From a virus: 64,000 nucleotides of DNA. How positions within the stretch are numbered: the first letter of the stretch is position 1; the number at the start of each line of letters is the position of its first letter. Shown here piece after piece: positions 32,718 to 41,775 of this stretch. The stretch covers positions 28,053 through 92,052 of IMG/VR virus record IMGVR_UViG_3300027833_001310, one strand, 5' to 3'. The position numbers were made by a program, and so were the translations under genes. A model generated the notes under the pieces. That model saw only the letters and a list, made by a program, of their open reading frames with translations. It did not search any database and was not told the DNA's origin.

Positions 32718-32960
32718 TTAACCGAATGTTGCGATTAATGTAGCGCCAGTAATACTAGGTGTTGCCGCTGCGCCTTGTAAAGCGATGTGACTTCCACTTA
32801 CTATACCTTCTACTGCTACAACTATGAAGCCTTCTGCTTGTGCTTCAGCAACTGCTGCTGCAACTGTTACTGCTGTAACGTCATCTACTTCTAAGATGTG
32901 AGTTGTACCTACGAATCCGTTTGCTGCTCTTACTGCTGCGTTTGGGTTTGCTTGTGCCAT
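32718..32960 (-). CDS. Small late protein B, 80 aa
   Basis: MAQANPNAAVRAANGFVGTTHI... with Ala/Val-rich alternating strands, ending GATLIATFG. It resembles the neighbouring 97-aa protein in its MAQ start and VEGIVSGSHIALQG region, so the pair may be diverged paralogues. A monocistronic unit with late promoter, Shine-Dalgarno AGGAGA and terminator. Function unknown; probably an abundant virion protein. Confidence 0.65.
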   Translation of the reverse strand: MAQANPNAAVRAANGFVGTTHILEVDDVTAVTVAAAVAEAQAEGFIVVAVEGIVSGSHIALQGAAATPSITGATLIATFG

Positions 32961-33008
32961 TTTAATTCTCCTAAATATAATGTAGAGTTAATTCTTACTC
33001 TATGTAGT

Positions 33009-33016
33009 TATTTATC
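33009..33016 (-). promoter_or_regulatory. Late promoter GATAAATA for small late protein B
   Basis: Minus-strand GATAAATA, 48 bases before the ATG at 32960. Confidence 0.8.
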
Positions 33017-33051
33017 ATTTTATCGGTAAAAAAAGATATAAAAACTGTCTT

Positions 33052-33597
33052 TTATGATTTTTTAACTCTAAAAGTATCAGAATTTTTAAAGTTAGACCTT
33101 GCTTTTGCCAATCCACTACCGATTGCTTTTCTTAAACTTGATCGATCGGTGCCGGCAAGAGGATTAAATTTTGAATTTTTAAAAGAGCCATCACCTTTAT
33201 AAGCATTTTTATTGCCTATTTGTCCACCTACAGTTCCTGTTGGCGTTGGCGTAGCATCCGGCTTTTCCATGCCCTTTGCAATTTTCTGCTGTAAGGTATC
33301 TTCCGGCTCTTTTACTTTATCGGCCGTTGCAACTGCTTTGGCCTGATCTTTTGTCATGCCACTGTATTTTACTTGAAAGTCTGGATATCTTTGTTTGACA
33401 GCACCCTTTATTGACATGCCAGCTGTCCACAAAGGTCTTTTGTAATAGCCTACTGCTAGTGCAACAACACTTGCTCTGTCTAACATTATAAATTGAGGCA
33501 GTTTCGGATTGCCGTATTCGTCATCAAATTCCTGTCCTAATTCCTGTCTTAGCTCAGCATCGTTATTTTCTAGTATAATAATTTCGTCTATTCTCAT
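33052..33597 (-). CDS. Capsid-targeting-like protein, 181 aa
   Basis: MRIDEIIILENNDAELRQELG gives an (I/L)xE site (cut after Glu10). The remainder is alternately helical and low-complexity (PDATPTPTGTVGGQIGNKNAYKGDG), with a basic C-terminus (KSRSNFKN-like). A GATAAATA late box stands exactly 5 bases before the ATG without Shine-Dalgarno. It probably belongs to the head-internal set. Confidence 0.6.
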   Translation of the reverse strand: MRIDEIIILENNDAELRQELGQEFDDEYGNPKLPQFIMLDRASVVALAVGYYKRPLWTAGMSIKGAVKQRYPDFQVKYSGMTKDQAKAVATADKVKEPEDTLQQKIAKGMEKPDATPTPTGTVGGQIGNKNAYKGDGSFKNSKFNPLAGTDRSSLRKAIGSGLAKARSNFKNSDTFRVKKS

Positions 33598-33602
33598 GCT
33601 TG

Positions 33603-33610
33603 TATTTATC
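33603..33610 (-). promoter_or_regulatory. Late box GATAAATA, 5 bases before ATG
   Basis: Minus strand, 5 bases before the ATG at 33597. It overlaps the last codon of the methyltransferase gene. Confidence 0.75.
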
Positions 33611-34152
33611 TACTTAAACATAGCACAAGACATATTGTCGTCATGGCCGGTCTCAAACACTGCTAATTCTTTGTTTGTCCTTTGCTGGAATGCATCTACC
33701 GCAGCCATTACCCCTGGGAATATAGGCGTATAATCATCTACTAATATAATTTCTGCTTTTGTCATTATTCTTAATGCATTACGAGTATGCCTATAAGTAT
33801 GAGAAGCATCAAGAAATAACACTGTTGGTGTCTCCCAATACCTCTTGAAAAAATCACATCTAGTAAATGATATGTTGTCCCATGCGTCTACTACCTGGCT
33901 AATATACTCTAGTTGTTGTTCGCTAGTGTATGATATTCCGTCTATATTAAAGCCATGACATTGGTCAATAGTATGTATAGTATAATCTCTGCCTGTTTCA
34001 TTGAACTTTTCAGCAAAGGTAGCTGCTGACAAACCACATCCTGTGCCAACTTCTAGTAACGTGCCAGACATAGGCAATTGATCAATAATTTCGTCCCATG
34101 GGTAATTTTTATTAGAGAACCCTGGAATAGTATCGCTGAGTTCGATTGACAT
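33610..34152 (-). CDS. SAM-dependent methyltransferase (class I)
   Basis: 180 residues. TLLEVGTGCGLSAATFAEK is the SAM-binding motif I (E/D-x-G-x-G-x-G). TVLFLDASHTYRHTRNAL and IILVDDYTPIFPG match the methyltransferase_24 pattern with an acidic strand end and catalytic DD. The substrate could be a sugar, protein or small molecule. It consumes SAM, which links it in principle to the metK-apt-nucleosidase cassette. It lies inside the late head-protein region. Confidence 0.75.
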   Translation of the reverse strand: MSIELSDTIPGFSNKNYPWDEIIDQLPMSGTLLEVGTGCGLSAATFAEKFNETGRDYTIHTIDQCHGFNIDGISYTSEQQLEYISQVVDAWDNISFTRCDFFKRYWETPTVLFLDASHTYRHTRNALRIMTKAEIILVDDYTPIFPGVMAAVDAFQQRTNKELAVFETGHDDNMSCAMFK

Positions 34153-34157
34153 TATAC

Positions 34158-34958
34158 TTATTTCTTCTTTCTACCAGCTGCCCAATAGCCTGCAATTGCA
34201 CCTATACCTGTGCCTGCTTTTTTAAGTGTACCAGGTTTATTTTTAGCAAGTTTTGTTAGTTTCTTAGCGGCATATCTTCCTGCAACTGCACCAAGTGCTG
34301 CTCCACCAACTTTTTTTGCAAAACTAGTTCTAGGTACATCATATGCTGGCTCTGACGTAAATGATCTATACTTGACCATAGATGTCATTGGAGCTAAAAG
34401 TTCACTGCCTCTTCCTAAGTAACGCATTGTTTGTAATAGTTTAGTCACTACTAACTGTCTACTTGAAAATTTTAAGTTACCCCAGTCGGTAATATATCTA
34501 CGGTATTGTTTAAATTTAGAATCTGTAACCTTAAGTTGTGACTCTAGTCTAAAGAAGTAACCTACTGCTTCATTTTTTCTATCTGAACCATTTGCTATCT
34601 TCTTCATAAACATAAAGTGCTTACGACTATCAAAGTTTAATCCCTTAAGGAAAGAAACACTAGACATTCTGTTCTTTAATTGTATTTTATCATTCTTAGG
34701 TTGATTTATCATATATGCTAATAGATATAAATCAGTTGCACTTGTTCTAAAAGTATTGTAGCCACCGTACTGGGTAGTTTGCTTTGCATAGTTACTTGCA
34801 TATCCATGCTGTATATCATCTTGTACCATTAAATAAAGTGCAATAGTATTGAGATACAGTAAGTCAGCAACGTTTCTGCCAGTGAGTTGACCCATGTTAC
34901 CAGAAGATCTATACAATCTACTTTCTGATATTTCTTGATCTATAAATTCTAATTCCAT
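34158..34958 (-). CDS. Head-region protein with C-terminal glycine zipper, 266 aa
   Basis: Begins MELEFIDQEISESRLYRSSG. A helical globular part (residues 25-200) is followed by a Gly/Ala/Lys tail (KVGGAALGAVAGRYAAKKL and GTGIGAIAGYWAAGRKKK), a glycine-zipper pattern that can insert in membranes. An (I/L)xE site (EISE) occurs early. It may be a virion-internal protein delivered with DNA. Overlaps the next gene by one base. Confidence 0.55.
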   Translation of the reverse strand: MELEFIDQEISESRLYRSSGNMGQLTGRNVADLLYLNTIALYLMVQDDIQHGYASNYAKQTTQYGGYNTFRTSATDLYLLAYMINQPKNDKIQLKNRMSSVSFLKGLNFDSRKHFMFMKKIANGSDRKNEAVGYFFRLESQLKVTDSKFKQYRRYITDWGNLKFSSRQLVVTKLLQTMRYLGRGSELLAPMTSMVKYRSFTSEPAYDVPRTSFAKKVGGAALGAVAGRYAAKKLTKLAKNKPGTLKKAGTGIGAIAGYWAAGRKKK

Positions 34959-36247
34959 TATCCTGTTGGCTTCCCTGTTCCAAAGTTTAATCTACTGAAT
35001 TCCATTCTGTCAACTAGTTTGAGAGCATTACCAATTCGGTCAATAGCAACAAAGCCTTCACCACTTGTGGCTTTAAATCCTTCACCATCTGCGGCAAACG
35101 TTTGTGTACTTTGTAATTTTCCTAACTTTGCTATGATTACAAGTTTTGCTTTAATAAGCATCAAGTATAAATCATACACTGCTGTAATTTCAGCAGCATG
35201 TTGTTTAATGAATGCTACAGTCTTAACCATACTATCTGTTTTAGCATCTTTAGTTTTTTGCATTTTAACTTTATCAATTTCTTTTGTAGACCTGTCGATC
35301 CATTTTACAACAAATTCTTTTGCTAAACTTTCAGGGGAGCCAAAGTCTCCTGCTCTAATCTTATTGTTTACTGTGGCTTTTAGTTGTTGTAAGAAATCTT
35401 TACCTACTAAGTCGTTGCCTTTCTCTAACCAATTAAACACATCTTTACTAATTTGCTTAGTGTAAGTGTCGGCGGCTTTGATAGTTGCTAATACTTCTGC
35501 TGATTCTTCAGCAGTCATTGTTACTGTACCTGATACATCTTTGATGTTTGCATCAGTTTGCCAAACACTAGATGTACTACCTAATCTAGTTGAATCAAAT
35601 CCAAATGATGCTGTTGTATCTGCTAGTGTTGGTCCGCCTGCATACTCTGTATGCCACACTATACCTAGATCAGCACTTAGCATTTGCTGTGCTAGTTCAC
35701 TGTCCTTTGGTAAAGCATAAGCAAGAGTATTAGGCTTAAAATATATTAAGGCTTCTCCATCATGATTCATTTCTTTGATGTCGCCTTTTTGAAACATCAT
35801 GTCGCCTTGTGCAACTGTGTCCCAATTCAATTTGCTTAAATGTTTTAAACAATTTTTTAATTTGATTCGTAAACCACTGCCGTCTTTGTCACCTTTGTCT
35901 GCGTGATAGTTGTCAATGTCTTGGTCAGTAAAGTTTAGTTTTGCTTTTCCGGCAAACACACCTTTAGTACCTACAAAGAATTTGCCAGTTGCTGGATCTT
36001 TACCTGCTACGATTGCTGGTGAGCCGTCCCACTTCACAGTCATATCAAAGGCACCCTTTGCTGAGCCTTCTAACATTTGATGTAAACTGTATAAGTAATC
36101 TACTGCTTCTTTGGCTCCTTGATATCCTTTGTTAAAGATATTATCTTCAAGGTGTTCCATGTGAGTATTCTTGCCGTCTGCTTCCAGTAACAAGCTCTCA
36201 TTGATTACTCTAGTAACTAGAGGTTTAGATATCTCTATAAAACGCAT
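34958..36247 (-). CDS. KWDG-motif protein, nucleotidyltransferase-like, with targeting-like N-terminus
   Basis: 429 residues. The N-terminus RVINESLLLEADG contains an LxE site. After NTHMEHLEDNI comes FDMTVKWDGSPAIVAGKD, resembling the KxDG lysyl-AMP motif of ATP-dependent ligases, with TVKWDG at about residue 71. FFVGTKGVFAG (motif III-like) and EALIYFKPNTLAYAL follow. This family recurs in marine T4-like phages. The rest is helical. Covalent nucleotidyl transfer is inferred, not shown. Confidence 0.55.
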   Translation of the reverse strand: MRFIEISKPLVTRVINESLLLEADGKNTHMEHLEDNIFNKGYQGAKEAVDYLYSLHQMLEGSAKGAFDMTVKWDGSPAIVAGKDPATGKFFVGTKGVFAGKAKLNFTDQDIDNYHADKGDKDGSGLRIKLKNCLKHLSKLNWDTVAQGDMMFQKGDIKEMNHDGEALIYFKPNTLAYALPKDSELAQQMLSADLGIVWHTEYAGGPTLADTTASFGFDSTRLGSTSSVWQTDANIKDVSGTVTMTAEESAEVLATIKAADTYTKQISKDVFNWLEKGNDLVGKDFLQQLKATVNNKIRAGDFGSPESLAKEFVVKWIDRSTKEIDKVKMQKTKDAKTDSMVKTVAFIKQHAAEITAVYDLYLMLIKAKLVIIAKLGKLQSTQTFAADGEGFKATSGEGFVAIDRIGNALKLVDRMEFSRLNFGTGKPTG

Positions 36248-39112
36248 TTATATGCCTGCTAAACTTTTCATTTCTTGTAAAGACACAGATTCTTCTAATA
36301 CATTTAGTTCTTTTAATGGAAACAACATTACATTACTTTCCGTTACAGAAGCTCTATATCCTAAATCTTCCCAACTAAGGTTTGCATATTCAAGTATCTT
36401 ACACAAATGCTCATATGCTTCTGTTCTCATACCTCTTGCTATTTTAACAAGATGCGTGTATAATTCTTTATTGTTTTTCATGAATTCTGGATTTCTTTTT
36501 AACACTGGTGCAACTGCACTTGCATATTGCGAAATCTCTTTAGGATCTCCGCCTGCTTTTAACTTAGTTGATAAAAGTTCGACCATGCCTTTTGCGGATT
36601 CAACATCTCCTGTTGATATAACTTTTTGTTGGTAAGCACCTAACTGCCTATGAGATTGTGGACTTAGTGACTTAACATCTGGCTGTTGTTGAGCATCTGC
36701 ACTTGCCGCTGGTTGTTCACCTGCTTGTGGCTGTGCTGGCTGTGCCGGTTGTCCTGGCTGTGCTGGTTGCTCTGGTGTTCCTGGTTCCTCTGGAGTTCCT
36801 GGTTCTGCTTGCTTACCACCTCCTGACTTACCAAACATTCCGCCAATTGCTGCTCCAGCCATACCTGCTAATTTTTTTCCAGTACTTGCATTAGGATCTG
36901 ATCGTGTTGCTTGAGCTAAACCTGGTGTTTTGCCGCTTATATAATCTTTTGCTCTACCTATAATGCCTTTCTTTAATGGTGTACCGTCACCGTTTCTGCC
37001 ATACTGTTTCATTAACTCTTGTTGCATTGCACCTGATGCAGGTCTACCCATTTCATCTTTCCAACCTGTGCCGTCAAATGTAAATTTAATTTTATTAACT
37101 GTGGCTGTCTTTCCTGCTTTCAATTCTGGTAAGTTTGAATCGTCTGCTGGCTCTTCTTCTCCGTCTGCTGGTGCTGGTGTTGCTCCACCTTTTGCTTGTT
37201 GAACACCTTGTTGTATAGCACCCTGTCCACCTGCAGAACCGCCTGCAGCACCGCTTGTAGTGCCCTGTGCGCCTGTTTGTGGTTCACCTGGGGTACTTGC
37301 ACCCTGAGGAGCAATTGGTGCGCCTGTAGCGTCATCTTTTCCGTCTTGGTTAGCATCTGCTTGTGGTTGTTCTTGCCCTGCTTGTGGTTGTTCACCACCT
37401 GCTTGTGGTTGTTCTTCTGGTTCTGGCTTTGCTGTAGGTGCAGTTGGTGCTGGTAACTCAGGTCCTGCTGTTGCAATATCCTCTGGTTCCATACCACCCT
37501 GTGCTAATATGTTTGCAATTGATTGAGAATCTGTTGGCTTCTTAGCCTTGTTCCATAATGCTGTAAGTTTTTTAACAGTAATGCTATTACCTAACTCTTT
37601 GCCTGTTTCTTTTGCTTTGCCTACTAATGCTCCACCTACTTTCTTAGCGGCTCCACCAACTACTGCGGCTGCTTTTGCAGCTCCACGTTTAATGTCTGCC
37701 ATTCCAATTTCATTTACTAGTTGTTGTTCTGCTTCATTTAGTGGTATGCCGGATAAGTGCTTAGTGTAAAGTAAATTGTAATCAATACTTTCTGCTTTAG
37801 GATTTTGTTCTGCTTCTGGTTCTGCTTTCTTTCCAGGTATTGTTGCGGCTGTTGCAGCACCTTGGCCTAATGCTGATGCTATGTCAGTAATTTTTGCCAT
37901 CTTAGCAACATCTTTTGCAGCGTCACCTGTTAAGGCTGATATTTCTGCTTGTAGTCCAGGATCTTCTAACGCTGCCTGACCTGCGTCGAAGATAGCATTA
38001 GATGCTTTTATACCTGCGTCTTTGATTTGCATTAGCATTGATTGATCAGTAGTTGCTTTAATTTGTTCAATATAGTTATATGCTTTTGCTGTTTGCTGTA
38101 CTGCTTCATCACCAAATGAATTAAACTGCGATGCTGCATCTTTTAATGCATTGTATTGTTCATACTGATCCATGGTCATTATAACATTGCCACTAAAATA
38201 ATTTCCTGTAGTACCTGTAGTCGATACAGACAAGTCTACTGAACCGTCTGGGAATGTTTGATTCCATAATTCTTTCGCTGGGCCGCCTTGTGCTATAGCT
38301 TCTCTAGTGTACTCATCTACTGTTGCATCCTGCAATGATTGAGTAGCAGTCGCTAAATCTGATTCGACACCACTAGAGAACATATCTGTTAGTTCGCTAC
38401 CTAGGAATTGAAATGCTTTACCTGCTAAGAAACCAGCAACTGCTGTCTTAGCACCTTTGCCTACTGCTGTTGAAAGTTTATCACCTGCTAGTAAATCATT
38501 ACCTAACCTTAAAACAAAACCTGCTGCGGCACCGCCTGCTGGGCCAGCACCAAATGCTGCTGCTGTTGTTAGTAGTGCTATTAAGAATTTTGTTTTACCT
38601 GGATTGTCCTTGGCTGCTTCTGCCATCTTAGCAATAGCTTTGTTAACTTTAGAATCTTTGCCACCTAGTTTAGTGTTTAAATCTAGTTTTGCTTTTTCAA
38701 ATGCTGCATCTAATCCTTTAACCGGTGCAGTATCTTGTATCATTGCTCCAAGTTCATTAACTTTAGCATTGATCTTTTTCATTACATCGGCAGCTACTTT
38801 GACGCCACCGACAACTGCTTTACCTGCGTCTTGTGCCGCAAGTCCTGCTTGTCCTAATTTTGTTTTGTACTTACCAGAGTCAACTGCAACTTTTTCTGCA
38901 TTGCCGAAGATTGATGTAATCTGATCTGCTGTGAGTTCAGCTTCTGCTAAACTTTGATATTCTTCTAGTAAAGGCCAAAGTTCTTTTTCCCATCTATTAA
39001 CGTAGGCTTTAGTATCTTCGTCTAGTTGTTGCCAAACCCCTTCAGTTAAAATCTGATGACTTTTGCTTTCGTATAGGTTTAACTTGGTGTTAAGTGAATC
39101 ACGTAATATCAT
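36248..39112 (-). CDS. Large glycine-zipper, Pro/Gln-rich internal head protein, 954 aa
   Basis: The N-terminus contains HQILTEGVW, an (L/I)xE site. Residues 90-260 hold hydrophobic glycine-zipper helices (FLIALLTTAAAFGAGPAGGAAAGFV), followed by a second zipper near 520 (KAAAVVGGAAKKVGGALVG). Between and after them are acidic/Pro/Gln-rich linkers (EEQPQAGGEQPQAG and PGTPEEPGTPEQPAQPG repeats). The C-terminal 150 residues are globular. This suggests a virion protein that can enter membranes, perhaps helping DNA or effector delivery. It abuts the KWDG gene. Confidence 0.55.
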   Translation of the reverse strand: MILRDSLNTKLNLYESKSHQILTEGVWQQLDEDTKAYVNRWEKELWPLLEEYQSLAEAELTADQITSIFGNAEKVAVDSGKYKTKLGQAGLAAQDAGKAVVGGVKVAADVMKKINAKVNELGAMIQDTAPVKGLDAAFEKAKLDLNTKLGGKDSKVNKAIAKMAEAAKDNPGKTKFLIALLTTAAAFGAGPAGGAAAGFVLRLGNDLLAGDKLSTAVGKGAKTAVAGFLAGKAFQFLGSELTDMFSSGVESDLATATQSLQDATVDEYTREAIAQGGPAKELWNQTFPDGSVDLSVSTTGTTGNYFSGNVIMTMDQYEQYNALKDAASQFNSFGDEAVQQTAKAYNYIEQIKATTDQSMLMQIKDAGIKASNAIFDAGQAALEDPGLQAEISALTGDAAKDVAKMAKITDIASALGQGAATAATIPGKKAEPEAEQNPKAESIDYNLLYTKHLSGIPLNEAEQQLVNEIGMADIKRGAAKAAAVVGGAAKKVGGALVGKAKETGKELGNSITVKKLTALWNKAKKPTDSQSIANILAQGGMEPEDIATAGPELPAPTAPTAKPEPEEQPQAGGEQPQAGQEQPQADANQDGKDDATGAPIAPQGASTPGEPQTGAQGTTSGAAGGSAGGQGAIQQGVQQAKGGATPAPADGEEEPADDSNLPELKAGKTATVNKIKFTFDGTGWKDEMGRPASGAMQQELMKQYGRNGDGTPLKKGIIGRAKDYISGKTPGLAQATRSDPNASTGKKLAGMAGAAIGGMFGKSGGGKQAEPGTPEEPGTPEQPAQPGQPAQPAQPQAGEQPAASADAQQQPDVKSLSPQSHRQLGAYQQKVISTGDVESAKGMVELLSTKLKAGGDPKEISQYASAVAPVLKRNPEFMKNNKELYTHLVKIARGMRTEAYEHLCKILEYANLSWEDLGYRASVTESNVMLFPLKELNVLEESVSLQEMKSLAGI
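36727..36815. repeat. Degenerate tandem repeat coding Pro/Gly/Gln linker
   Basis: Imperfect copies of units coding PAQPGQPAQ and PGTPEEPGTPEQ lie in the 954-aa gene. They likely encode a flexible linker and are slippage-prone. Confidence 0.7.
37362..37414. repeat. Tandem repeat coding QPQAG units
   Basis: Three near-identical copies containing gcttgtggttgttc on the plus strand encode QPQAG(G/Q)E repeats of the 954-aa protein. Confidence 0.75.
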
Positions 39113-39371
39113 TCGTATCTTCCCGTTGGCTCTCTTTAATTACTTTTTTAATGCCTCGGGCGAATTTGGAAGAATCTTTAGCTCTAATGCTATTGATTAT
39201 ACGATTAGTTAAATCTTTTGCCTGCGCCTCACTGTAATTTAATTCAATTCTTTCAATTAAATGTATTACACTTTCAATAAGGTGTTCGCCGCGGTTCTCA
39301 ACCACATGATTTCTATCTCTGTCGACAGAAATAAGATTTAATTCTTCTATTATGCTACGAGTCTTTCGCAC
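39099..39371 (-). CDS. Conserved small helical protein, 90 aa (GTG start)
   Basis: MRKTRSIIEELNLISVDRDRNHVVENRGEHLIESVIHLIERIE: the RSIIEELN start and helical Leu/Glu repeats match a conserved small protein of T4-like marine phages. GTG at 39371 follows CAGGAGC. It overlaps the 954-aa gene by 14 bases. A late promoter precedes it. Function unknown. Confidence 0.75.
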   Translation of the reverse strand: MRKTRSIIEELNLISVDRDRNHVVENRGEHLIESVIHLIERIELNYSEAQAKDLTNRIINSIRAKDSSKFARGIKKVIKESQREDTNDIT

Positions 39372-39399
39372 ATTACGCTCCTGTTAATAGGCTTAACAC

Positions 39400-39407
39400 T
39401 ATTTATC
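39400..39407 (-). promoter_or_regulatory. Late promoter GATAAATA for the 90-aa/954-aa unit
   Basis: Minus-strand GATAAATA, 28 bases before the GTG at 39371. Confidence 0.8.
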
Positions 39408-39409
39408 AA

Positions 39410-40792
39410 TTAGAAGTCGTCATTCTTGCGTAAAAAGTCGACCATGTTTAATGCTTGTCCTACAGTGTCTTGTGCTTCTGGCTCTTCTGCTTTAATGCTA
39501 CTGTTTCTCTTTAATTGATCGACTAAACTGTTAGTACTCATTGTTAGTGAATCTTCATCACCCTCTTCTAAATCTTCAATTCTTAATGTATCTGTATCAA
39601 ACTTTAGATCAACTTTACTACCAACACCTGCACTACTACGAGTTTTCATAAATTGTATTTGATATCTGCCTCGTTCTCGCATAGCATTACTTGAAAATAT
39701 ACCAATAACGTTATCTGCTGTATTCACTTTACTAATACCGCCAGCAATATGGCTGTGATCATATTCTACTTCTTCTACAGCACTTCTTCCTAACTGCGAT
39801 GCTGTTGCCATTAGTATATCACGCTCTACTGCTAAGTTACGCAACTCTTCTGAAATGTATTTGTCTTTAACAAACAAGTTTTCTGCTGATATTTTAGCAC
39901 TAATGGGCATCATTAAGTCCAAGTAATCTACTAACAAGCAATCTACTTTTTCTCCACACTCAATTTCATACTCTCGTAAAAATACTCTAATGTCATTTGT
40001 GTTAATACCACTAGGCATTTGCTTAACACGAAGTTTGCCAGCACCTTTTGCTTTCATTCTCACACGAAGATCAACATCATCGATGTTTTTCATAACGTCT
40101 CTAGTACCGTAACCACTTACCATTGCGTCTAAACGCATACTAATAAGTTGTTCACTAAGCTCTAGACTAATGTAAACACAATTAAGTCCTGCTAGTACCC
40201 AATTAACTGCTAAGTTTTGCAAGAACAAACTCTTTCCGCCGCCACTTGGGGCAGCAAATATATTAATCTCGCCTCTATTCATGCCACCATATAACTTTTG
40301 ATCGACTCCTTTCCATCCACTACTAGTTGCACCTGCTTGTTGCTTGATCCACTCTAGTCTTTCTTTGGGATTTTCAAAGTAATCTAATCCTAAATCTTTC
40401 ACAAGACCTGTTTGTACTGCTTTTTTAATTTTTTCTTCTACTGTGCCATAGTCTTGATTCTCTAACAAGTCTGTGCTTTCAATAATTGCTGCTTCAAGTG
40501 CTTTATGTCTACAGAATGTTTCAAACTCACGCAAGAACCAATTGTGATGATCTGGTGTTATATTTTCAATAGGTAATAAATCAATTCCTCCCACTGCTTG
40601 TATTTGCTCTAGAGTAGGAATAGAATTAAATTCAGTGCTGTGATTTTGTAATAATTCAACTGAAGGGCGAAACTTTCTATTAAAGAATTCAGGTTCAACA
40701 ATGTTCTGACATCTTGAGAACAATGAAGGATCACTGATCAAGAACCTCAAAAACATTTCCTGTACATCTTCGTTGTAATCTTTTATATCCAT
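39410..40792 (-). CDS. 41: Replicative DNA helicase, gp41-like
   Basis: 460 residues. An N-terminal helical domain is followed by a DnaB-type ATPase core: INIFAAPSGGGKSLFLQ (Walker A near residue 180), VYISLELSEQ, CLLVDYLDL (Walker B) and ASQLGRSAVEE. It is a hexameric 5'-3' helicase that unwinds at the phage fork with the primase. Its start overlaps the stop of the primase gene, so the two form one operon. Confidence 0.95.
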   Translation of the reverse strand: MDIKDYNEDVQEMFLRFLISDPSLFSRCQNIVEPEFFNRKFRPSVELLQNHSTEFNSIPTLEQIQAVGGIDLLPIENITPDHHNWFLREFETFCRHKALEAAIIESTDLLENQDYGTVEEKIKKAVQTGLVKDLGLDYFENPKERLEWIKQQAGATSSGWKGVDQKLYGGMNRGEINIFAAPSGGGKSLFLQNLAVNWVLAGLNCVYISLELSEQLISMRLDAMVSGYGTRDVMKNIDDVDLRVRMKAKGAGKLRVKQMPSGINTNDIRVFLREYEIECGEKVDCLLVDYLDLMMPISAKISAENLFVKDKYISEELRNLAVERDILMATASQLGRSAVEEVEYDHSHIAGGISKVNTADNVIGIFSSNAMRERGRYQIQFMKTRSSAGVGSKVDLKFDTDTLRIEDLEEGDEDSLTMSTNSLVDQLKRNSSIKAEEPEAQDTVGQALNMVDFLRKNDDF

Positions 40793-41769
40793 TATAGCAT
40801 TCTCATCTTTACTTGTGATTTAATCTTATTATCGGTTGCATATTTAATTATACTTGCAACTGTTAAAAGTCTGCCATATCTGGCGACTGCATCTGCGGCA
40901 TCTTTAACATCAACATGCCAAGGTGGGAAACTTATTTCCCAATCTAATTCAAGTGCCTGTTCAATTAGTTCTTTACCTGCACTATCTCTGTCAGGACATA
41001 CTATAACACGTTTACCTAGTCTGTCAATCAAGTGTGCTTGTTCAGGTGTTATAGTATTACCCAGTATGCTAACACCATCTACTAGTATTGCATCAAATAC
41101 ACCTTCTGTTACAATAACTATTTCTCGTTCACTGTCAGCAAATGCATCTACATTAAACACATAGCCTGGTTGTAGTTTGTGCAAGTACTTCGGTGTTTGC
41201 TTATCAGGTGGTGCAATATGTCTTCCTGTCCATCCTACAATCTCACTGTTGTATGTAAAAGGCACAATAACTCTTTTCTTGTTTGCTATATCATTAAAAT
41301 GTAGCAAAGGATATATGCCTAACAAGCCACGTTGTCTAGCATACTCTTTTAGTGCGTTACCATCTTCCAAACTATCAATAGTTTGCACACCTTCTGGTAA
41401 TTCCACTGTGTCAAATTTGCTTAAATTGTAAACATAGTTAGTACCCTCAGACTCTTGCAAGTCATCACTGAATTTTAACATCTCTACTTGTACAGCATGT
41501 ACGTCAGCAGTAGTGGCTCCTAGTCTCATAGCTAAGTCTTTATACTTCTTACCCATGTAAGGATTAGGAGACCAACCTGTTTTGTGTCCACAGTTAAAAC
41601 AATTAAAGCTAATCTTAGCACCATTAGAAATAACACCTGCACGTTTACGATTGTCACTGCATACAGGACAATCAAATGTAACCCAGCCACTAGGTGTCTT
41701 GTTACTACGCACAGGAATATTATCTACTAATAATCTATGTACTTGTTCGACTACAGAATCCACACTCAT
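40792..41769 (-). CDS. 61: DNA primase, gp61-like
   Basis: 325 residues. Two CxxC pairs in FDCPVCS and FNCFNCGHKTG form the zinc-binding domain. A Toprim-like core follows: VIVTEGVFDAILVDG and VIVCPDRDSAGKEL. It makes RNA primers at the fork and works with the helicase. The start at ATG 41769 is chosen because the early promoter's TATAAT ends 6 bases before it; an ATG at 41775 would abut the hexamer. Leaderless translation is predicted. Confidence 0.93.
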   Translation of the reverse strand: MSVDSVVEQVHRLLVDNIPVRSNKTPSGWVTFDCPVCSDNRKRAGVISNGAKISFNCFNCGHKTGWSPNPYMGKKYKDLAMRLGATTADVHAVQVEMLKFSDDLQESEGTNYVYNLSKFDTVELPEGVQTIDSLEDGNALKEYARQRGLLGIYPLLHFNDIANKKRVIVPFTYNSEIVGWTGRHIAPPDKQTPKYLHKLQPGYVFNVDAFADSEREIVIVTEGVFDAILVDGVSILGNTITPEQAHLIDRLGKRVIVCPDRDSAGKELIEQALELDWEISFPPWHVDVKDAADAVARYGRLLTVASIIKYATDNKIKSQVKMRML

Positions 41770-41775
41770 AGGCAT

